Shown here: piece by piece, positions 51,901 to 60,900 of the stretch
Numbering within the stretch: the stretch's first letter is position 1
Layout of the letters: each line of letters starts with the position of its first letter
Assembly: GCA_030549495.1 (NCBI GenBank)
Contig: JAUIRK010000922.1
Location: 248,001-312,000, forward strand
Direction: 5' to 3'
DNA from: Nectonema munidae
Lineage: Eukaryota; Nematomorpha; Nectonematoida; Nectonematidae
Length of the DNA stretch: 64,000 nucleotides
Position numbers and translations under genes: made by a program
Notes under the pieces: generated by a model
What the model saw: only the letters and a program-made list of their open reading frames with translations
Told to the model about the DNA's origin: nothing
Databases searched by the model: none

Positions 51901-54900
51901 CTTTCTTTTGTGAACCATTTCAAACATGTCACGCAAAATTATATTACTAACATTATGCAACGTGTGTTTATGCGTGCTTTCTTTTATTTTGTAAGCTGTC
52001 TTAATTTCAAATCAATCAGTCAACAACAAGTGATCTCTCAATAAACGAATAAAACAGTTCGTAATGCTAGTGCAAGTATTATAGGATATTTAATTATACA
52101 TGATGGTGTGATGTCCTCTAAGTAGTGAGATTGAAAAAAGAGATAAGTTTAGCAAAAAAAGATTTTATTTCGAGATAACCGGGGTAAAATTTGAGTTCGG
52201 GACCATAAATTTGTTTCGAGATAAGCGAGGTATTCGAGATAACCGTATTCGAGATAACAAAACTTATTTTCATTTATAATATAGAAGATAAATTCCGTAC
52301 TGGCTATTTACTTCGACATAAAAGGGGCTTCAAGATATCCCATGTTCGAGATATTGATGTTTTACTGTATTTCCTGGAACAAAATGTAAAAAATTAATCA
52401 AAATCGTGTCCACTGAGGATGCATATTCTAAAATAGTGGTTCCTAACCTAAGGGGCGCGAGCAACATCTAAAAGGCGAGGCGTGAGTTCTTAATAAAATT
52501 AAAAAAATTCTGAAACTTGAAAAAATATTAAGAATTTTATGAATTTATTTTTTGTGTTGAATAATTTGATGTATTTTTTCCATTTTGAATTGTTGTAGTG
52601 TCAAATAAATAAATTTAGTCATTTACTCACTAATAAATCAAATAAAATATCAATATATCACTAATAATAATTGCTAAAAAGTTATATCAGTATTTCCAAA
52701 TGTGTAGATGCAAGGAGCGGGAGAGAAAGGTTTGCTTTAAAGGGGGCGTGATGGTAAAAAGGTTGAGAGCCACTTTTCTAGAAGGCAGTGTGAAATGGGA
52801 ATTTTGAATGTAAGGCAAAAGGCGTTACCTGTTAAAACGGGCTTTTTAATGTTGAACACTCCGATATCATAGAAGGAGGTTATGACACTTTCAAGCATGC
52901 CGAACATACTTCCGAATCCAAGAGAACACAGCATCAAAAAGAAGAGAATGGACCAAAGAGGAGCACCAGGCAATTCCACCAACGCCTGCGTGAAAATGAT
53001 AAATGCTAAGCCGGTTCCTTCAGCTGCCTAAAAATGTCATCGCGTGTAAAAAAAATTTCTTTAGTCTTATTCCCCAAAAATTTTAACCAATGAAATACAA
53101 GACACCAGCCAAGATGTATACTTCCCAGTTCAATCGTTTATACTCTGGCACGATTTTTTCTAAGGTGTACTATAAATAATTATTGTAAAAAATGGTCTAG
53201 TTTTTTCATAGTATTTTTAAATTAATATACTATATATTTTTTCTTCAAACCTTTACCATACTTTGAATTTAAAAATAAAATTTCTTAATGACACGAAAAA
53301 ATAAAGAATAATCAAGAATAAAAAAGCATAAATTTTGAATTATATTACTTAAAAAATTGTTTTTGAGAATATTTTTTAAATTGTCTGACAGTCAACGGCT
53401 TGGGAGCTCACGCAAACCCAGGTTGACGCGTTCTTAGGGGTATATGCTAAAAAAAAAAAAAAAAAAATTATTTTAGCTAACTATCTATATACAATAGGCA
53501 ATTGAATTTAGGCTTGGCAGTCCCAAAACAGTTTGACGTACGAGATAGGACAACAGTGGCGGTTTTAAGGGGGCCATGCCCCCCCCCCCCGAGTTTTTTG
53601 CCTGGACCCCATGTTGGCCCCTCCACATCAAATACCTATTTTACTGGATTTAAAATTTACTCGAAACTTTTTATAATTTAATTTTTTTGTGAGGGTTTTG
53701 CATCCAGGGGAAGAAATATCTCTCTTATCTGGACGGGTGAATCTTAGACCAAGAGCATTCTTAATTTGATTTTCATTCATTGGAATAATTCAAACAAAAA
53801 AAAGTAAAACATATGTATTTGATAAATTGCAAAATTTATTAAAAATTATCGATTTAAAAACTTGGCCCTTGTTTGGCCCCTTCACTTTTCAATATCTAGA
53901 ACCGCCACTGTAGGACAAGCATAGTCATTAATCTGGTGTCTGTAGGAATCTGTTTGTATCATATATATGCATATTATGTACACATAGGATGACGTCAAAT
54001 TCCAGGGTTAATTTGATCCTAGTCGAGCATACTGTCTATAAGGGATCGGCCTCTCATAGAACATTTGTCTTCACATTGACCCCCACCCCACAAAAAAATG
54101 TTTCATAAAAACATTAATCAATGTCCATCAATTAAGAGAAAAAATACAAACCAAAAATGTATCATATATCCTATATACTATACAATGTCCTAAGCTATGT
54201 TTTAAAAGAAAAAAGAGATTTATTAATACTATAAAGTGAAAAAAATTGCTCCTAAGGGACAACTGCTCTGATAGAACAATTTGATAAGTTTGTCCATCTT
54301 ATCGACCCCTAAAGATCTGTTATCGACCACTTTGCCGACCCCTGGTCTATATGGTTAACTTCTATAGTATGTACTAAATACGATATCAAGATGATACACG
54401 CTATTGCATGACTCCAATTTTTATACTGCTTTTTATCATATTAGATTTTTTACTTAAAAACCTTTCCCTAGTTTTTTCCTCGTTTTCTTTCTCTTAAGAA
54501 TTCAAAGAGCGTTGGTGTTAGGACTGTATCTATCAGCAAGCTGTATTTATATATTTGAAATATATATTCTTGTAAGCTAATTCATATCAAGCTATAGTTA
54601 TGCAGTAGAAGAGGTCGTTCTCGCATGGGATAGAAAGTCAAGGTAGATTCCAGAGTGCGAATCTTGAAAGAGGCCTTGATATCCAAAAGGATGGATGTAA
54701 AGGTGACATACCATTGTTACCCTTGCCTGACAAGAGGGCGGGAGGAACAGTTCGGCACGGGCGTACAATTTATTTATATTAATATATCATCAATAAAAAT
54801 TTAATTGGGATATTTTAGATATAGAAAGTAATGTAATACAGCTTTGCTACACTTTTTATTCAAATTGTCCATGCCTATCAACTGTGTTATCAAGTTTAGG

Positions 54901-57900
54901 GCGTTCTGAAGTGTTATTTGAAATTTTGAGAAGCCGCAAAATTAGCATTCGCGTCAGAATAATCCTTCAAATAATTCATAACTTATGGATTAGTACATCC
55001 TCATAGATAATAATGAAGATGTTTTTCTTTTAACCCATTAAGTCCTTATGCTCCCATTTGAAAACATAAGTAATTTCATCTTCTTCTGCTTTTTTCAATG
55101 ATTTTGAATATAAATCGTCTGCGATTTTTTAGATATCGTCTGATTTCTATGGTACTTAACCCATTTAAGGCCAAAAAAGCAGACGATATCTAAAAAAACT
55201 CAGACGATTTATATTCAAAGTCATTGAAAAAAGCAGACGAAGATGAAATTACTTATGTTCCAAAATAGGAACATTGGCCGTAAATGGGTTAATGGGTTTA
55301 AATGAAGCATTAATCCCCATTCTATATTTATCAATAATGATTATATTATTGAAAAAAACATACATTTATTGGAAAAAATAATCACATACAATATATATTT
55401 TCTAATGCGTAATAAAAATCATCTTCATAAAAAAATATGGATACTGGAAATAAAAAGAGTTTAAGTAACAAATTACCATATTTAGGTTTTCTTCGAGATT
55501 GCACCTGATTAAATTGACATTGGAGTTGTTTGCATACTTGGAAAAGAGATCATCATAGAGAGTGTTTATCGTAGACATGTTCATTTTACCCGTACCAAGG
55601 TAATCCAAAATCCTATGCTTGTTTCTTAAAGAGTATGGCAGGAAAAATAGGCAAAAGGCGTTTCAAACAAAAGTGATACTCAACTGAATTCTTTAAGGAT
55701 ATTTCAAATAAACTATAATCGGAAGTGGGGTGTTTTCAACGAGAAAGCACAATTGCGCCGCTTGTATCGAACTATGAGGAAAGTAGGCTTGATGCGGGAT
55801 CGAACCCAAGACCTCGAGTTATCGAAACCCAGTATCTAACCAACTTTCTCTCGCCCCTTTGATTGAATAATAAGTAATAGGCGTAAATTTTTTTTTCTAA
55901 GTTAATTCAAGGAGAAAAGACAAAAACCACCGCTTATATTTATTCAAACTTAAAAAACTAGCTTTTTGTTTCTATTATACTTACACGTAAAAATTGTTTA
56001 ACTATTGGGTATATTTACTCAATAGTAGCTTGGATTTTGAATCGTGACTTTTGAATATATAAGATTAATTTTCATATAAAAGCGGGGATTCAAAATTTGA
56101 TTGTATTACTTTATCAATAACAAAAATTGCAATCTTACAAAATTAGGAGAATTTTTCCATTTCAAAGTGCAAAAAGAGCAGAATTTCACTTTCAGCTTTA
56201 GATAATTATAAGCCCTTGATGCCGCTTAAACAAAGACACTGCGCTTTAAGTTGCATAAAAACGCAGAGAAGAAGCTAAGCAGGCGATTAGTTTTCAAAAA
56301 CGCGGGGCTTGAAGGAAAGCAGAGTTATTGCAGCCCAGAGCACAACAATAACAATCATATAATCTATTATATAGAATATAGCTACTTCTTTTATGCAATT
56401 TATATTGCATTGATTTTGATTAAAAAATTATTTTGTTCCCTCAAATCTGAAGGAAATAAATCAAATAACAAAAATAACTCACAGCTACTTACAAGTCAAT
56501 TCAAAAATAAAAAGTATAAGGACGATGGCGATAAAATTTCTTGTAAAGCTGACTTTCATTGACGCTTGGAATCACAAAGGATGCAATACTGATATGTGTA
56601 GATCTCTTATTCTTTTCTTTTCCTTTTAATAAGAAATAGATGGTAAAGTCTTCAGATCAGATAGGTGTCAAAATCAAAAACTGAATAAAAATGTTTTATG
56701 TGATAATGATTAAAAAATATTGGAAAGTATTCATTCATTGTGAGCATAGTTTTTTGTTTTGTCTTACCTGTGCAAACAAAATGTATTTTTAAAAGTTGTA
56801 TTTGTATTTAAAATACTCCCAGATGTATTTGACCCGAAGTCTGTTTCAGATCATGGGGATGAGAAGGATATGAGAGGAGGGTTACGTTAAAATGCACTTG
56901 TCGTATTGCGAAGAAGCTTTGAAGCCAAGAACGGAGAATATAACGATGGAAGCGAACACTGAAGTCGAGGCGTTTGTTATGGAGACGAAAATGGCGTCAC
57001 GACGACAATTGTTGTCGGCTGGAAGGTAGCTGGAAAAGGCGATGATAGAACCGAATCCGAGGCCAAGGGAGTAAAAGATTTGTGTTGATGCTTGGAGCCA
57101 GACAACTGGATCAACCAACTTGTCAATCTGTCAAAAATGGAAAAAAAGATATGGGGATATGTTTGTTTATTTATTGGAATAAATTCATCTTATTTCATAC
57201 AATCATCTGATGTGCGTGATGATGACATATGAAAAGCCTTGACTGATCGAAAATAACATCAAATATCTGCCTAGATAAACAAAGGCGTGTGCTATGGAAT
57301 CGAGATTTTGAAAAAAAGATATTTTGGTAATCGGTAGTTTTACGGCTATTTTCCTAGACTGCTAAGGTATAGGTGTTAAAAACGAAATAGCGCACATCAT
57401 TTTCGTCTCTAAATTTCTCTATTTTGCTTCCCACCTTAGATTTCCCCCTATAGCTTCTTCTTCATAAACGTTTTGAATGAACTCTTCTTTTGCTCTCCTA
57501 CTTACATTCCCAACCTATCTTAGTTTTTGTTTTTCTAAAGCTGCATTTATTTCCTTTCGATTGTAACATAAAATTTAAGAACAATTTTATTCAGAGAAGA
57601 ATTCGTTCATCTTTGCTCATCAGCTTTCTACAAAAAACATAAAATAAATTTTAAATCACGTGATAATTGAATATAACGATGGATTTAGCATTCAATGATT
57701 GAAAACTTTTAAATTATAAAATATTTCCTTTTCAATACATAAATTTGCATTTAAATGTTTTATATATAAAGGTTCTAGGATTACATCTTAAGTAAAGCAA
57801 TGTTGGTTCTAAAGGTTGATAACTATAAAATAAAAGCGATCCAAATTGAGCGCTAAACAATCATACTAACATCACAACGTGGATTAATACAAATTGTTAT

Positions 57901-60900
57901 GAATTTAAACGTGGACAACACATGTTAAAGGCATGTTAGATTTATAATAAAAAAAATGTTGAAAATCATATATAATAAATTATACTCTGTCTATACCCAC
58001 TTTTATACTCTCTTTTTTTTTGATATTTTATTTAATAAGCTTTGTTGGGAATAACACCCGATAAACTTAATGAACATACACAACTATTTCAAATTACAAT
58101 AAAATAGTAACATCATCATCAATCGTAAGAATCATTGATATTTTTATCATGCCGGGAACTTATGAGAAACATTCTGTATAAAAAGACCAATAATCTTGTA
58201 AGAAATAAGATGTGTACGTTATAATGCCGGTTTTAGATTTAAAAAAGCGAAAAATATCACATGAAGACTCTAAAATGTTGGCAAGTTAGATAGAAATTTT
58301 AGCATTCAACCGATTGAACACATTTAGAATTCTTTAATTAATTAGTTGTAGGTTAATTAATTATTTAGCCGATTAACTAGTTAGCCAAGATTAACATTAA
58401 CTGAATTTAATCAATGCCAAATTAACTCTACAAAAAAGTAACTTTGCTCTAAAAATGTAGAAATCTATTTTCTTTTAAATAATAAAAAATTAAGGCGTAG
58501 TTCTTAATTCCCTTTCTTGAGTTCTATGATCTTTATTGCGTCTTGCGAAATTTAATTAAATGCAAATATGAAAAAATAAACCAATCAAATGGAGTTAGAA
58601 AAAATAATCAAAGAAAAAAATAACTTGTACACATCTTTGTGAAAATAGTTTCCCATTTTTATCGTATACAAAATAAGAAGTCCGATTTCTTAACTTCAAC
58701 CGTAGGCACTCATCACAGACGGTAGAACTTTCTTTTACTTCAGAATAAAAGATGTTTGGTAAAGCCGGTTGTATTAAAAATTGTGTATTAAAAATTTTAG
58801 TGGTCAATAAATAAGACTTACAATTTATGGAAATTCAGATATTTTCTTTGAAAAAAAACGCGCAACAAAAAACGGTGCTTAACTTTTTAAAGCGAATACC
58901 TTGGGAAGGAATAGGTGTTTGAGACCTGCTCCAGAGCCCTTCAGTGTTATAGCTCTGCAAAAGATGATGATGAGTACGAGGTAAGGAAAAGTAGCTGTAA
59001 AATATGAAGCCTAAAAGTAAACAAAAGAAGATAAACAAATTAAAATTACGTGAGGAATCAGTTTTGCGTACACATAATTTTTATTAAAGATACTTACTTT
59101 GAAATTGCTTCATCTTTTATAGAATATTTTTTAGAAAACATAAGCGAGGAATGAATCATTTTACTTCTCATTTTTGGCATATTCTTTGTATAAAACAGAA
59201 GGCGCCAAAAGTTTTCCCCATTTGTTACAAATCATACAAATCAATCGCCCAACCAAAAACTGTTTTCGTATAAAGATGGATATTCACTGTACTCATAGTC
59301 AGTTAAGTGCGAAGGAGAGTGTGTAAAATTTGCTACATACTTGCCTTCGATACCACAAGGTCTTGGGTTCGATCTGGCAGCAAACCTTCCTTGCTCATAG
59401 CCAGGCACGAATGGCACAATTGTGACTTTTCGATTACTCATATAAAATAGGTCATGTTTTAATGAAATCGGTAACTAAATACGTAGAAGGCAATCGCTAA
59501 GAAAACTCATATGTACACTTTTATTGGCACCAAAGACACAGAAAAATCTACTTATGAAATGTATCACACAAGAGCTTATGTAGTATCTTTTTATATATAG
59601 CCTGTTTGATTCGTGAAATTTTAAATTATAGAAATTGATCTTAACCCATTTACGACCAATGTTCCTATTTTGGAACATAAGTAATTTCATCTTCGTCTGC
59701 TTTTTTCAATGATTTTGAATATAAATCGTCTGCGTTTTTTTAGATATCGTCTGCTTTACTTGGTCTTAAATGGGTTAAAGCACTGGTATGAGGGTAGACA
59801 CGGACAACCCGTAGATCCTCAAAATTCTTAAAATCAAGGCCATAGTAGATCGCCACAAAAAATATTTGACATGGCAAAGGGTCATGGTTTAGTTTGCTCT
59901 ATACAAGGCACTAGTGTGCGTATGTGTATTAGCGGGCTTGAGCGTGCGGGTCACTGGTGCGGGTTTTCGGGATGGGCGAGCGGGTGGTTCAAAATTAGTA
60001 CTAAGGGTTAACTTGTAAAATTGTGGGTATTCGAGAAATAATTCTTAAAAAATCATATAATTAATAAGATATTCAGTCATTGCTCATATCTGATGGTATG
60101 AAGTGCAGCATCAGAAAGTACATCATATCACAAACATCAAAGACAGGCGGCACTTTTACATCATCAAAGCTCCATTTGTTTCTTTAAAAATGAAATTTAG
60201 AGAGAAATTATACAATTCTTTTCATATAAATTTATAATTCTGCTCAAAAATTTATTTTAAATGATAAATTAAAAGAGAAGATGTCAATGTAAGTCTTATC
60301 AAAAAGACGTACTTGTAAAAATTTTGGAATTCTCACAAAAACTTTGCGGTATATAAAAGAAAAATATTTGAAAATTGCGGAAGCGGATGTTAAGAGAATG
60401 TAACTTTTTAGCGGCTAATCCGACACATCTCTACTATGCACGAATATTCAATCCGTTAACTCGAATCGAGCAAAGTCTTCGTAAAAGAAAGTCAAGATGC
60501 ACATATACTAGCATCATAAAAATTCAATGCATAAAAAGCGTAGCATTTAAATTATATTCTTTAAAAAACCTGTAAACGACCAGAATAATAATCAGAGTAA
60601 AGTAGAATAGAAAAGCAAAAATAAACACTGACTATTTTATTTTTGTAAAGGCGACATATGTAGACGACTGTGGTCCATAATCGGTTAAAATGAAATAGCT
60701 GTGTGTCAAGCTTGGGCAGTTGAGGGTTTAAATTTGAAATTGAGGTTTGGGTGCGTGTTCATAAATTGTAAGGGGTGCGGGCATTTTAAATTAGCAACAT
60801 AATACAATGCTATACAAAAAAATGGTCGGCAAATTTTTACAACCCGCACAGGGCTCTAGTGTGCGTTTGTGTGTTAATCAAAATATCATGTATCTCTCTT

